A stretch of DNA of 64,000 bases, taken from Phyllobacterium calauticae (lineage in GTDB: Bacteria; Pseudomonadota; Alphaproteobacteria; Rhizobiales; Rhizobiaceae). This document shows positions 9,856 to 20,240 of this stretch, piece after piece. The stretch is from the NCBI RefSeq assembly GCF_019991125.1, contig NZ_JAGENB010000002.1, positions 1,010,772 to 1,074,771 on the forward strand, given 5' to 3'. The position numbers and the translations under genes are program-made. Position 1 is the stretch's first letter. Each line of letters begins with the position of its first letter. The notes below the pieces were generated by a model. The model saw nothing but the letters and a program-made list of their open reading frames with translations, was not told the origin of the DNA and searched no databases.

Positions 9856-9873
9856 TGTATCTTGTCTTCCCCG

Positions 9874-9920
9874 ATCATATTTACCAAAACAATCCGCATC
9901 ATTCTTTTGGTAAATATGAT
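9874..9920. repeat. Perfect 16-bp AT-rich inverted repeat upstream of secY
   Basis: ATCATATTTACCAAAA (9874-9889) and its exact complement TTTTGGTAAATATGAT (9905-9920) are separated by 15 bases. The AT-rich arms contrast with the GC-rich neighbourhood, and a partial third copy GGGTAAATCC follows at 9921-9930. It lies about 115 bases before secY. It could be a regulator-binding site or an RNA hairpin; no known motif was recognised. Confidence 0.85.
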
Positions 9921-10035
9921 GGGTAAATCCTAGTGTTGATGCATTCCCTGCACGTTTTGGGAAAGCACGGCGCAGTAACGGCACATATCTGGGTAGGACC
10001 GTCAGTGCCTGACGGGCGCAGACCGGAGATTACTT

Positions 10036-11376
10036 ATGGCATCAGCCGCTGAACAGCTCGCCTCCAATCTTAATTTCTCTGCTTTTTCCAAAGCTGAAGA
10101 GCTTAAAAAGCGCATCTGGTTTACACTTGGGGCATTGCTGGTTTACCGGCTTGGCACCTATATCCCGCTTCCGGGTATCAATCTCGGCGCCTATGCCCAG
10201 GCCTTCAACCATCAGGCGCAGGGCATCCTCGGCATGTTCAACATGTTCGCCGGCGGTGCCGTGGCCCGTATGGCGATTTTTGCCCTGGGCATCATGCCCT
10301 ACATCTCCGCATCGATCATTGTTCAGCTGATGACCTCGGTCATCCCGGCTCTGGAACAGCTGAAGAAAGACGGAGAGCAGGGCCGCAAGGTCATCAATCA
10401 GTATACGCGCTATGGCACCGTGCTTCTGGCAACGGTCCAGGCCTATGCGATTGCGGTCGGCCTGCAGGGAAGTCAGGGTATCGTGACCAATCCCGGACCG
10501 TTCTTCCTGTTTTCCACCGTTATCACGCTCGTCGGCGGAACCATGTTCCTGATGTGGCTGGGCGAACAGATCACGGCGCGCGGTATCGGCAACGGTATTT
10601 CGCTGATCATCTTCTCCGGTATTGTCGCCAACCTGCCGCAGGCCATTTCCGGCACGCTGGAACTCGGCCGTACCGGCGCCCTGTCCACTCCGGTTATTCT
10701 GGCGATCATCATCCTGACCATCGCCGTCATCGGTATCATTGTCTTCGTCGAACGCGCACAGCGCCGCCTGCTGATCCAGTATCCGAAGCGCCAGGTCGGC
10801 AACCGCATGTTCCAGGGCGATACGTCGCACCTGCCGCTGAAGCTCAATACGGCGGGTGTTATTCCTCCGATCTTCGCGTCCTCGCTGCTGCTGTTGCCTG
10901 CGACCATTGCCGGCTTTGCCAAGAGTGAGGGTCTTCCCGGCTGGGCGACGACGATTCTTTCCTCGCTTGGCCATGGCCAGCCGCTCTATATGGCGTCCTA
11001 TGCCGCGATGATCGTGTTCTTTGCCTTCTTCTACACAGCGCTCGTCTTCAACCCGAAGGACACCGCCGATCAGCTGAAGAAGCATTCCGGCTTTATTCCC
11101 GGCATTCGCCCCGGCGAACGCACTGCCGAATATATCGACTACGTTCTGACCCGCATTACAGTTCTTGGCGCAGCCTATCTCGTGTTGATCTGCATGCTGC
11201 CGGAGTTCCTGATTTCCTGGGCTGGCGTTCCTTTCTATCTCGGCGGTACATCGCTGCTGATTGTCGTGAGCGTTACGCTCGATACGGTTGCACAGATCCA
11301 GGGTCACCTGATCGCGCATCAATATGAGGGGCTTATCAAGAAGTCTAAGCTCCGTGGAGGGAAGCGGAACAGATGA
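10036..11376 (+). CDS. secY: Preprotein translocase subunit SecY
   Basis: The 446-residue inner-membrane protein forms the SecYEG channel. Ten hydrophobic segments can be read; diagnostic pieces are [11 protein letters not shown] after TM1, [27 protein letters not shown] (plug/TM2 region), [27 protein letters not shown]-like cytoplasmic loop with [37 protein letters not shown], and the C-terminal basic tail [13 protein letters not shown]. The N-terminal 25 residues are cytoplasmic. The stop overlaps the adk ATG by four bases (ATGA). A GGAG ribosome-binding site is ten bases before ATG. Confidence 0.98.
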   Translation: MASAAEQLASNLNFSAFSKAEELKKRIWFTLGALLVYRLGTYIPLPGINLGAYAQAFNHQAQGILGMFNMFAGGAVARMAIFALGIMPYISASIIVQLMTSVIPALEQLKKDGEQGRKVINQYTRYGTVLLATVQAYAIAVGLQGSQGIVTNPGPFFLFSTVITLVGGTMFLMWLGEQITARGIGNGISLIIFSGIVANLPQAISGTLELGRTGALSTPVILAIIILTIAVIGIIVFVERAQRRLLIQYPKRQVGNRMFQGDTSHLPLKLNTAGVIPPIFASSLLLLPATIAGFAKSEGLPGWATTILSSLGHGQPLYMASYAAMIVFFAFFYTALVFNPKDTADQLKKHSGFIPGIRPGERTAEYIDYVLTRITVLGAAYLVLICMLPEFLISWAGVPFYLGGTSLLIVVSVTLDTVAQIQGHLIAHQYEGLIKKSKLRGGKRNR

Positions 11377-12023
11377 GATTAATACTTCTCGGACCACCGG
11401 GGGCAGGTAAGGGAACTCAGTCTCAGCGCTTGGTAGAAAAACTAGGGATACCGCAGCTCTCCACCGGGGACATGTTGCGGGACGCAGTCAAAGCCGGAAC
11501 CGATGTCGGTTTGCGCGCCAAGGCTGTGATGGATGCCGGCAAGCTGGTATCCGACGAAATTGTCAATGCGATCGTTTCAGAGCGCATTGATCAGCCCGAT
11601 GCAGCCAATGGCTTCATTCTCGATGGTTACCCGCGGACACTTGTCCAGGCGGATGCGGTCGAGGACATGCTGTCGGACAAGGGATTTGAGCTGGATTGCG
11701 TCATCGAGCTCGAGGTCGACGACAATGTGCTCGTCGAGCGGATCTCGGGTCGATATACCTGTGCCAAGTGCGGTACCGGTTATCACGACACCAACAAGCA
11801 GCCCAAGGTACCGGGTGTGTGCGACAAATGCGGTTCGACGGAATTCAAGCGGCGTCCCGATGACAATGCTGAAACGGTCCGCACGCGGCTCGAGGCTTAC
11901 TACAAGCAGACTTCGCCCCTGATCGGCTATTACTACGCCAAGGGCAAGTTGAAGAAGGTCGATGGCATGGCGGACTTCGAAGAAGTCACCAAATCGATCG
12001 AAAAGATTTTGGCGGAACTTTAG
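11373..12023 (+). CDS. adk: Adenylate kinase with Cys4 lid
   Basis: The 216-residue enzyme interconverts ATP + AMP and 2 ADP. The P-loop [10 protein letters not shown] is at residues 7-16, the AMP-binding segment [10 protein letters not shown] at 30-39, and GYPRT at 85-89. The lid (about 126-163) carries Cys130, Cys133, Cys150 and Cys153 as two CxxC pairs, so it is the long form with a probable structural zinc. Coupled to secY by ATGA overlap, the same order as in other bacteria. Followed by 211 bases without a gene before rpsM, in which I see no clear terminator. Confidence 0.97.
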   Translation: MRLILLGPPGAGKGTQSQRLVEKLGIPQLSTGDMLRDAVKAGTDVGLRAKAVMDAGKLVSDEIVNAIVSERIDQPDAANGFILDGYPRTLVQADAVEDMLSDKGFELDCVIELEVDDNVLVERISGRYTCAKCGTGYHDTNKQPKVPGVCDKCGSTEFKRRPDDNAETVRTRLEAYYKQTSPLIGYYYAKGKLKKVDGMADFEEVTKSIEKILAEL

Positions 12024-12234
12024 ATTCCGACAAAAATGTACGGGAGGAGTTGACTTTTCGGAGCGATTCCTTCAAAGACGGCGGAAATTCGCTTGGATAT
12101 GAAGCGATCGGCGCCGATCCGGTAAAGCAGGTTCGGGGCTGATCGTTTGTGTTTGTCCCGGATATCATTTTCATCCCGTCATCTGGCCGGTCGCGTTGAC
12201 TGCCCAGCTCTGCCGGTTAACAAGGAGAACAGAC

Positions 12235-12603
12235 GTGGCTCGTATTGCTGGCGTCAACATCCCGACGAACAAGCGCGTTGTTATCGCGCTTCAGTACATT
12301 CACGGGATTGGTCAAAAGTTTGCACAGGAAATCGTCGAGAAAGTCGGCATTCCTGCAGAGCGTCGTGTCAATCAGTTGACCGATGCCGAAGTCTTGCAGA
12401 TTCGTGAAACGATCGACCGCGATTACCACGTTGAGGGTGATCTGCGTCGTGAAGTTTCGATGAACATCAAGCGTCTGATGGATCTGGGCTGCTACCGCGG
12501 TCTGCGTCATCGCCGCTCCCTGCCGGTTCGCGGCCAGCGTACGCATACCAATGCGCGTACCCGCAAGGGTCCTGCCAAGGCAATCGCCGGCAAGAAGAAG
12601 TAA
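12235..12603 (+). CDS. rpsM: 30S ribosomal protein S13
   Basis: The 122-residue product from GTG 12235 begins (M)[26 protein letters not shown], the S13 N-terminus, and ends [25 protein letters not shown], the basic tail that contacts tRNAs and S19 in the 30S head. AAGGAG ten bases upstream decides for the GTG start; the frame is open 13 codons further up but that extension has no ribosome-binding site and is not part of S13. It opens the alpha operon. Confidence 0.97.
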   Translation: MARIAGVNIPTNKRVVIALQYIHGIGQKFAQEIVEKVGIPAERRVNQLTDAEVLQIRETIDRDYHVEGDLRREVSMNIKRLMDLGCYRGLRHRRSLPVRGQRTHTNARTRKGPAKAIAGKKK

Positions 12604-12610
12604 GATCACG

Positions 12611-12710
12611 CCGGCGCGGTTCGCTGCGCCGGTTCTGCTGTTGCAGAGACAAGTGCCGGTTTCGCACTTTAACTGAAACCATGGTGGAGCCTCTGGAAAT
12701 ACGGAGGCGT
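12611..12710. repeat. Cluster of small hairpins between rpsM and rpsK
   Basis: Three inverted repeats stand in the 130-base gap: CCGGCGC/GCGCCGG (12611-12632), AAGTGC/GCACTT (12651-12669) and GCCTC/GAGGC (12691-12710). GGTTTC (12658-12663) can also pair with GAAACC (12675-12680), which excludes the second stem. The alternatives resemble a switchable leader, but base pairing energies were not calculated. Confidence 0.5.
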
Positions 12711-12733
12711 CGAGATCAACTGAAAGGACTACT

Positions 12734-13123
12734 ATGGCCAAGGAAGCCACACGCGTTCGCCGCCGCGAGCGTAAAAATATTTCGTCGGGTGTTGCCCACG
12801 TTAATTCGACATTCAACAACACGATGATCACCATCACGGATGCGCAGGGCAATGCGATTGCCTGGTCCTCCGCCGGTGCGCAGGGCTTCAAGGGTTCGCG
12901 TAAATCCACGCCTTTCGCTGCACAGATGGCTGCTGAAGATTGTGCCAAGAAGGCACAGGAACATGGCATGCGTTCGCTCGAAGTTGAAGTTTGCGGACCG
13001 GGCTCCGGCCGTGAATCGGCTCTGCGCGCGCTCCAGGCTGCTGGTTTCACGATCACGTCGATCCGCGATGTGACCCCGATCCCGCACAATGGCTGCCGCC
13101 CGCGCAAGCGTCGCCGCGTCTAA
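12734..13123 (+). CDS. rpsK: 30S ribosomal protein S11
   Basis: The 129-residue protein contains [49 protein letters not shown], and the end [19 protein letters not shown], all diagnostic for S11, which forms the platform near the E site. TGAAAGGACTACT gives the ribosome-binding site. The internal Asn of the VNSTFNN block and the surrounding residues are intact. Confidence 0.98.
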   Translation: MAKEATRVRRRERKNISSGVAHVNSTFNNTMITITDAQGNAIAWSSAGAQGFKGSRKSTPFAAQMAAEDCAKKAQEHGMRSLEVEVCGPGSGRESALRALQAAGFTITSIRDVTPIPHNGCRPRKRRRV

Positions 13124-13232
13124 TCTGTTTCGACAAGATTTGGCCGCATGAGCTGACATTCAGCTCCTCTGCGGTTTCCACGCTTCATTGCCACGATTGG
13201 ATGGTGGCAAGGCAAGGATAGGGAAAAACTAG

Positions 13233-14246
13233 ATGATCCAGAAAAACTGGCAAGAACTGATCAAGCCGAACAAGGTCGAGTTTCAGACCTCCGGCTCGAA
13301 GACAAAGGCAACGGTCGTCGCCGAGCCGCTTGAACGCGGCTTCGGCTTGACGCTCGGTAATGCTCTGCGCCGTGTGCTTCTGTCTTCGCTGCGCGGCGCT
13401 GCCGTGACTGCCGTACAGATCGATGGCGTTCTGCATGAATTCTCGTCGATCCCCGGCGTTCGTGAAGATGTGACGGACATTGTCCTGAACATCAAGGAAA
13501 TCGCGATCCACATGGAAAGCGACGGTCCCAAGCGCATGGTCGTCCGCAAGGAAGGCCCAGGCGTTGTGACGGCTGGCGACATTCAGACGGTTGGCGATAT
13601 CGAAATCCTCAATCCGGAACACGTTATCTGCACGCTGGACGAAGGCGCTGAAATCCGCATGGAATTCACCGTCAACACCGGCAAGGGCTACGTTCCGGCT
13701 GACCGCAACCGTGCAGAAGATGCGCCAATCGGTCTGATCCCGGTTGACAGCCTCTACTCACCGGTTCGCAAAGTATCGTACAAGATCGAAAACACCCGCG
13801 AGGGACAGGTTCTCGATTATGACAAGCTGATCCTTTCCATCGAGACCGATGGTTCGATCTCCGGCGAAGATGCCGTTGCCTATGCAGCACGCATCCTGCA
13901 GGACCAGCTGGCGATCTTCGTCAACTTTGACGAGCCACAGAAAGAAGTACAGCAGGAACAGGTCACTGAACTTGCGTTCAATCCGGCTCTGCTCAAGAAG
14001 GTCGACGAACTCGAACTTTCCGTACGCTCGGCAAACTGCCTGAAGAATGATAACATCGTCTATATCGGCGATCTTATTCAGAAGACAGAAGCAGAAATGC
14101 TGCGCACACCGAACTTTGGTCGCAAGTCGCTGAACGAAATCAAGGAAGTTCTGGCTTCCATGGGTCTCCATCTCGGTATGGAAGTCCCATCCTGGCCGCC
14201 AGAAAACATTGAAGACCTCGCGAAGCGTTACGAAGACCAGTATTAA
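13233..14246 (+). CDS. rpoA: RNA polymerase alpha subunit
   Basis: The 337-residue subunit has an N-terminal dimerisation domain ([46 protein letters not shown], and the [25 protein letters not shown] block) and, after a Gln/Glu-rich linker near residue 235, the C-terminal DNA-contact domain ([49 protein letters not shown]). The length is typical of alphaproteobacteria. Upstream, 13124-13232 contains stems GAGCTGA/TCAGCTC and TTGCCA/TGGCAA before the GATAGGGAAAAACT ribosome-binding region. Confidence 0.98.
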   Translation: MIQKNWQELIKPNKVEFQTSGSKTKATVVAEPLERGFGLTLGNALRRVLLSSLRGAAVTAVQIDGVLHEFSSIPGVREDVTDIVLNIKEIAIHMESDGPKRMVVRKEGPGVVTAGDIQTVGDIEILNPEHVICTLDEGAEIRMEFTVNTGKGYVPADRNRAEDAPIGLIPVDSLYSPVRKVSYKIENTREGQVLDYDKLILSIETDGSISGEDAVAYAARILQDQLAIFVNFDEPQKEVQQEQVTELAFNPALLKKVDELELSVRSANCLKNDNIVYIGDLIQKTEAEMLRTPNFGRKSLNEIKEVLASMGLHLGMEVPSWPPENIEDLAKRYEDQY

Positions 14247-14313
14247 TCCGGGCTCTGCCCGACAACCAAGCCCGGGCAATGAGCCCGAACTGAGAAATTG
14301 AAGGAGAAGGCTC

Positions 14314-14742
14314 ATGCGCCACGGTAATTCAGGCCGCAAGCTTAACCGGACTGCCAGCCATCGTAAGGCGATGTTTGCCAATATGGCTGCATCATTGATT
14401 GAGCATGAGCAGATCGTTACAACGCTGCCCAAGGCCAAGGAAATTCGTCCCATCGTTGAAAAGCTTGTCACGCTTGGCAAGCGCGGTGATCTGCACGCTC
14501 GTCGTCAGGCCATTTCGGCGATCCGCGATGCCAAGCTCGTAGCAAAGCTGTTTGACACGCTTGCTCCGCGCTACGGTCAGCGCAACGGCGGTTACATCCG
14601 CATCATGAAGGCAGGCTTCCGCACCGGTGACAATGCACCGCTCGCCGTTGTCGAATTCGTCGATCGCGATGTCAGCGCCAAGGGTTCCAAGGATCTGGCC
14701 CGCGTTGCTGCCGAACAGGCAAACGAAGCCGAAGCCGCATAA
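14314..14742 (+). CDS. rplQ: 50S ribosomal protein L17
   Basis: The 142-residue product opens [32 protein letters not shown], the L17 signature, and continues with [30 protein letters not shown] and a C-terminal acidic, Ala-rich extension usual in Rhizobiales. L17 sits at the tunnel exit. GAAGGAGAAGGCTC gives an excellent ribosome-binding site. It closes the alpha operon; a rho-independent terminator follows. Confidence 0.98.
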   Translation: MRHGNSGRKLNRTASHRKAMFANMAASLIEHEQIVTTLPKAKEIRPIVEKLVTLGKRGDLHARRQAISAIRDAKLVAKLFDTLAPRYGQRNGGYIRIMKAGFRTGDNAPLAVVEFVDRDVSAKGSKDLARVAAEQANEAEAA

Positions 14743-14772
14743 TCCAGCGCTTCCGCATCGATGATTTGGGAC

Positions 14773-14803
14773 AGGGGCCTTTGCGGGCCCCTTTTCTGTT
14801 TTT
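14773..14803 (+). terminator. Rho-independent terminator after rplQ
   Basis: GGGGCC (14774-14779) pairs with GGCCCC (14786-14791) around a TTTGCG loop, followed by TTTTCTGTTTTT. It ends the S10-spc-alpha cluster. Confidence 0.88.
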
Positions 14804-14995
14804 GCTCGACTTTCATCACGGCGCCACCATCTATACCCTGGACCACAAATTTGCTGAAGCGGGCGAGAATATCGGTGCAATGACGAAGCTGCTTTGAATG
14901 TCTCAAATTTGCTTTGTTTCATGGCTGGTATCCGCGTTGAAATTCAGCACATTGGGTTAACACGTTTTACTGATTCATCAGTTCGGGAGATCGAC

Positions 14996-16423
<1,428 letters not shown>

Positions 16424-16440
16424 ATGAGGCAGATGGGACA

Positions 16441-17751
16441 ATGACGGATCTGTTTGCAGCAAAGGAGGATTCGGCTTCGGACCGGAGCAGGCCGCTTGCT
16501 GACCGTTTGCGTCCGCGCTCGCTTGGCGAAGTCACCGGCCAGGAGCACCTGACCGGACCGGAAGGCGCGCTGACGCGCATGATCGAATCCGGTTCGCTGG
16601 GATCGATGATTTTCTGGGGACCGCCTGGAACGGGTAAAACCACCGTGGCGCGGTTGCTGGCAGGTGAGACCAATCTTGCCTTCGAACAGATATCGGCCAT
16701 TTTTTCCGGTGTTGCCGACCTGAAGAAGGTTTTTGACATGGCCCGTGCCCGCAAAATGTCGGGCCGCCAGACCCTGTTGTTCGTCGACGAGATTCACCGC
16801 TTCAACCGTGCCCAGCAGGATTCGTTTCTGCCTGTCATGGAGGACGGGACGATTGTGCTCGTGGGAGCCACCACCGAAAACCCGTCCTTCGAGCTCAATG
16901 CCGCTCTCTTGTCCCGTGCGCGCGTCCTTGTGTTTCATCCGCACGACGAAGCCAGCCTGATGGCGCTGATGCAGCGCGCCGAGGAACATGAAGGCAAGCC
17001 GCTGCCACTGGACGAGGAGGCGCGGGCGAGCCTGGTGCGCATGGCGGACGGCGATGGCCGGGCGATCCTGACACTGGCCGAGGAAGTCTGGCGCGCGGCC
17101 CGCACCGGCGAAATCTTCAATGTCGAGCGTGTGCAGCAGATCGTGCAGCGGCGGGCTCCGGTCTATGACAAGGGGCAGGACGGGCACTACAATCTGATCT
17201 CGGCCCTGCACAAATCCGTGCGCGGGTCCGATCCCGATGCGGCGCTGTATTATCTCTGCCGCATGTTCGATGCGGGCGAAGACCCGCTGTTTATCGGCAG
17301 GCGTCTGGTGCGGATGGCGAGTGAGGATATCGGGCTCGCCGATCCGCAGGCTCTGGTCATCTGCAATGCCGCCAAGGATGCCTATGACTATCTCGGTTCA
17401 CCAGAGGGCGAACTCGCCCTGGCGCAGGCCTGCGTCTATCTGGCGACAGCTCCCAAATCGAACGCGGTCTATACGGCGTTTGCTGCGGCCATGCGCACGG
17501 CCAAGGAAAACGGCTCGCTTGTGCCGCCCAAGCATATCCTGAATGCGCCGACCAAGCTGATGAAGGGCGAGGGCTACGGCAAGGGGTATGCCTATGACCA
17601 CGACCAGCCGGATGCATTTTCCGGGCAGAACTATTTTCCCGACGCGCTTGGCCGTCAGACCTTTTACAATCCGCCCGAGCGCGGCTTCGAACGCGAAATC
17701 CGCAAACGGATCGAATACTGGAACCGGCTGAGGGTCGAGCGCGGCGAATAG
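16441..17751 (+). CDS. rarA: Replication-associated recombination protein A (RarA/MgsA)
   Basis: The 436-residue AAA+ ATPase is related to the clamp loader and to eukaryotic WRNIP1. Visible are RPRSLGEVTGQEHL at the start, Walker A GPPGTGKTTVA near residue 62, Walker B LFVDEIHRFN near 115, sensor 1 GATTENPSFELN and the C-terminal tetramerisation domain with HYNLISALHKSVRGSDPDAALYYLCRM and RRLVRMASEDIGLADP. It acts at stalled replication forks. The same degP-rarA pairing behind rplQ is known in Rhizobiales. Confidence 0.95.
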   Translation: MTDLFAAKEDSASDRSRPLADRLRPRSLGEVTGQEHLTGPEGALTRMIESGSLGSMIFWGPPGTGKTTVARLLAGETNLAFEQISAIFSGVADLKKVFDMARARKMSGRQTLLFVDEIHRFNRAQQDSFLPVMEDGTIVLVGATTENPSFELNAALLSRARVLVFHPHDEASLMALMQRAEEHEGKPLPLDEEARASLVRMADGDGRAILTLAEEVWRAARTGEIFNVERVQQIVQRRAPVYDKGQDGHYNLISALHKSVRGSDPDAALYYLCRMFDAGEDPLFIGRRLVRMASEDIGLADPQALVICNAAKDAYDYLGSPEGELALAQACVYLATAPKSNAVYTAFAAAMRTAKENGSLVPPKHILNAPTKLMKGEGYGKGYAYDHDQPDAFSGQNYFPDALGRQTFYNPPERGFEREIRKRIEYWNRLRVERGE

Positions 17752-17786
17752 GCCGCGCCTGGCGTTTGCACGTCCGATTGGGATCA

Positions 17787-17821
17787 AGAAAAAGGCCGCT
17801 TCATTTGAAGCGGCCTTTTTA
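17787..17821. terminator. Bidirectional terminator between rarA and ndvA
   Basis: AAAAAGGCCGCTTCA and TGAAGCGGCCTTTTT flank a two- to three-base loop; A-run on one side and T-run on the other make it work for both convergent genes. Confidence 0.9.
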
Positions 17822-17842
17822 TCGGGTTGATCATGTCAAGGC

Positions 17843-19621
17843 TTACGCGGCTTCCGGCGGCTTGCGCGGGAAGGGCGTGACGTTTGCCGTGTCATCATCC
17901 AGCTTCAGCCCACCGGCCTTGAGCAGCGCCGTGAAGCGGCCATTCTGGTGTGCCAGCTCGTCAAAGCTGCCGGACTCGACGATCTCGCCATGATCCATGA
18001 AGAGCACGATGTCAGCGTCGCGAACCGTCGACAGGCGGTGGGCGATGATGAACGTCGTGCGGTTCTGGCACAGCTTGTCGACGGCCGCCTTGACGCGTGC
18101 CTCGGTTTCGACGTCAAGCGCACTGGTTGCCTCGTCGAGAACGAGGATCGGTGCGTCCTTCAGGATGGCGCGGGCAATGGCAACACGCTGGCGTTCACCG
18201 CCGGACAGCTGCGAACCGCGTTCACCAACCATCGTGTCGAAACCGGCTGACTTCGACAGGATGAAGTCGCTGGCATCGGCTGCTGCTGCCGCTGCCGCAA
18301 CATCCTCGTCCGAAGCCTTCGGACGGCCGACGCGGATGTTCTCCTCGATGCTGCGGTTGAACATGCCTGCATCCTGAAACACCGTGGCGATTGCATTGCG
18401 CAACGAGCGGCGGCTGATCGTGCGCGTATCGATGCCATCGACAAGCACACGGCCTTCCTTGGGATCGTAGACGCGCTGCAGCACGTTGATCAGCGTCGTC
18501 TTGCCTGCGCCTGTCGGACCGACGATGGCAACCGTCTGGCCGGCTTTCGCCTTGAACGATACATTCTTCAGGCCCTGTGTGGACTTGGCAAATTCGAACG
18601 ACACGTTCTGGAATTCGACTTCGCCGCTGATGTTGTCGAGGTCATGCACGGCCTTCGGTTCGGCCTGGTAGGCGGCGGAATCTTCCATTTCGTAGAAGTC
18701 TTCCAGCTTGGCGCGGGCAGCAAAAATCTGGTTCACAAAGGCGCTGAGCTGGTCAAGACGGCCGATGAGCAGGGCGGCGAAGCCGGTGAAGGCAACAACC
18801 TGGCCGACATTCATCTGGTTGTGCATGACGAAATAGGAGCCGAGGAACAGGATGACGACCATCGAAATGATGGAGGCCATGCGGTTGATACCGGCAGCCA
18901 GGGCCCACCAGTTGAGAACCGGATACTGCGAGTCCAGCAACTGCTTTGTATAGGACTGCAAGGCACGGGTTTCTTCGTCGATGCGGTTATAACTCTGCAG
19001 GACGGAGATATTGCCCATGGAGTCAGTCACATGGCTGAATGCCTTGATATGATGACGCTCGACCTGAGCCTGACCGTCCTTGGTCTTGGCTGTGACAACA
19101 CGGCTGACGATGACATAGATGACGCCAAGCACGGCCAGAACCGAAGCGAGGCGCCAATCCTGGGCCAAAGCCAGCGGAACAAGCCCGACCAGAGCAACGG
19201 TGGTGGCAAGGTGGGTGCGCATGAATTCAAGCCAGAGGCTGAACAGGGTTTCAATCGCGCGCAGAAGGGTGTGCATGGCGTTGGATGTGCCGCGCTGATG
19301 ATGCCATGCGAGCGGCATGCTGATCACGCGGTTGTACGATTCCGTCAGCACCGACAGTTTGCGGCGATGCGCAAGCCGGTCCGCTTCACGCGAAACCAGA
19401 ACATTGGCGACGATATGGAACAAACCAACACCAGCCAGCTGGCTCAGAGGCGGCCATATGGCTGTCTTGGTCGAGATGGCCTGAATGACGCGGCCCACAA
19501 GTACGGGCTCAAACAGCATGGTCAGGGCCAACGCAACGTTGACCAGGCAGATAAACGTGGTCGCACGCTTTTCCGCCCCAAGATATTGGAGAGATTTCCA
19601 ATAGATCTGTATCAATGACAC
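17843..19621 (-). CDS. ndvA: Cyclic beta-1,2-glucan exporter, ABC transporter (NdvA/ChvA/Cgt)
   Basis: The 592-residue half-transporter fuses six transmembrane segments (roughly residues 20-300) to an ATPase domain. Family text includes EPVLVGRVIQAIS, ADRLAHRRKLSVL, ISMPLAWHHQRGTSNAMHTL and SLWLEFMRTH, which I recognise from rhizobial NdvA and Brucella Cgt. The nucleotide-binding part has Walker A GPTGAGKTT, signature LSGGERQR, Walker B ILVLDEATSALD and the switch His in IIAHRLST. It exports cyclic beta-1,2-glucan to the periplasm, needed for osmoadaptation and host interaction. I chose GTG 19621 because GGAG stands seven bases upstream and homologues start there; the frame is open 29 codons further. 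Confidence 0.87.
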   Translation of the reverse strand: MSLIQIYWKSLQYLGAEKRATTFICLVNVALALTMLFEPVLVGRVIQAISTKTAIWPPLSQLAGVGLFHIVANVLVSREADRLAHRRKLSVLTESYNRVISMPLAWHHQRGTSNAMHTLLRAIETLFSLWLEFMRTHLATTVALVGLVPLALAQDWRLASVLAVLGVIYVIVSRVVTAKTKDGQAQVERHHIKAFSHVTDSMGNISVLQSYNRIDEETRALQSYTKQLLDSQYPVLNWWALAAGINRMASIISMVVILFLGSYFVMHNQMNVGQVVAFTGFAALLIGRLDQLSAFVNQIFAARAKLEDFYEMEDSAAYQAEPKAVHDLDNISGEVEFQNVSFEFAKSTQGLKNVSFKAKAGQTVAIVGPTGAGKTTLINVLQRVYDPKEGRVLVDGIDTRTISRRSLRNAIATVFQDAGMFNRSIEENIRVGRPKASDEDVAAAAAAADASDFILSKSAGFDTMVGERGSQLSGGERQRVAIARAILKDAPILVLDEATSALDVETEARVKAAVDKLCQNRTTFIIAHRLSTVRDADIVLFMDHGEIVESGSFDELAHQNGRFTALLKAGGLKLDDDTANVTPFPRKPPEAA

Positions 19622-19779
19622 TTTGCCACTCCGCTCGTTATGCCCGCTTCTGCGCACATTCCTCAATTTTTGACTCTGCATGAGGTGCTTGTGCGCTGCA
19701 ATATTCAATGCTCTAAAGTTGTGTCAGTTCCGCGTCTGTTCAAGGAACATTTTTCTACGTTTGTTAACGTCCCGTGATG

Positions 19780-19795
19780 AGTCAAATATTTGACT
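19780..19795. promoter_or_regulatory. Perfect 16-bp palindrome between ndvA and crcB
   Basis: AGTCAAATATTTGACT is its own complement. It lies 158 bases from the ndvA start and 32 bases before crcB in a divergent region, a position suited to an operator for either gene. The regulator is unknown; no typical fluoride riboswitch was recognised here. Confidence 0.5.
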
Positions 19796-19826
19796 TCATA
19801 GAATAAACTGCCGGAGGTGAGGCAAA

Positions 19827-20204
19827 GTGAACGCAATATTACTGGTTGCATCAGGCGGAGCTATCGGTTCGGTTGCCCGATATCTCGTGGGCGTGCTGAT
19901 GACCCGGATTTTTGGCATGGGTTTTCCCTGGGGAACGCTGACCGTGAATGTGGCTGGCGGATTGCTGATGGGCCTGTTCATTGAGCTTCTGGCCCGGCGT
20001 TTCAACGGTTCCACCGAGCTGCGCCTGTTTGTTGCGGTCGGCATTATGGGAGGCTTCACCACCTTTTCCTCGTTCTCGCTCGATGTTGCGCTGCTGTGGA
20101 ACCGCGGAGAAGCACTTTTCACGCTGATTTATGTGCTTGCGAGCGTCATCTTGAGCATTGGGGCGTTGTTTTTCGGATTATGGCTCGCAAGAGCGGTCGC
20201 TTAG
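19827..20204 (+). CDS. crcB: Fluoride exporter CrcB/Fluc
   Basis: The 125-residue protein has four transmembrane helices. The family marks are GGAIGSVARYLVG at the start, GTLTVNVAGGLLMG in TM2 and the GxxGGxTTFSSFS block (GIMGGFTTFSSFS) in TM3, which lines the fluoride path. Fluc proteins work as dual-topology dimers that let fluoride leave the cell. GCCGGAGGTGAGGCAAA gives the ribosome-binding site. It is followed closely by rluC. Confidence 0.95.
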   Translation: MNAILLVASGGAIGSVARYLVGVLMTRIFGMGFPWGTLTVNVAGGLLMGLFIELLARRFNGSTELRLFVAVGIMGGFTTFSSFSLDVALLWNRGEALFTLIYVLASVILSIGALFFGLWLARAVA

Positions 20205-20240
20205 TGCTAAGCGCATGCCTGATTAGACAAGGTATGACTT

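Noticed and set aside
19622-19826. Fluoride riboswitch before crcB
   Set aside because: I looked for the conserved GGCGATGG-type core and pseudoknot pattern and did not see it; only the palindrome at 19780 stands out.
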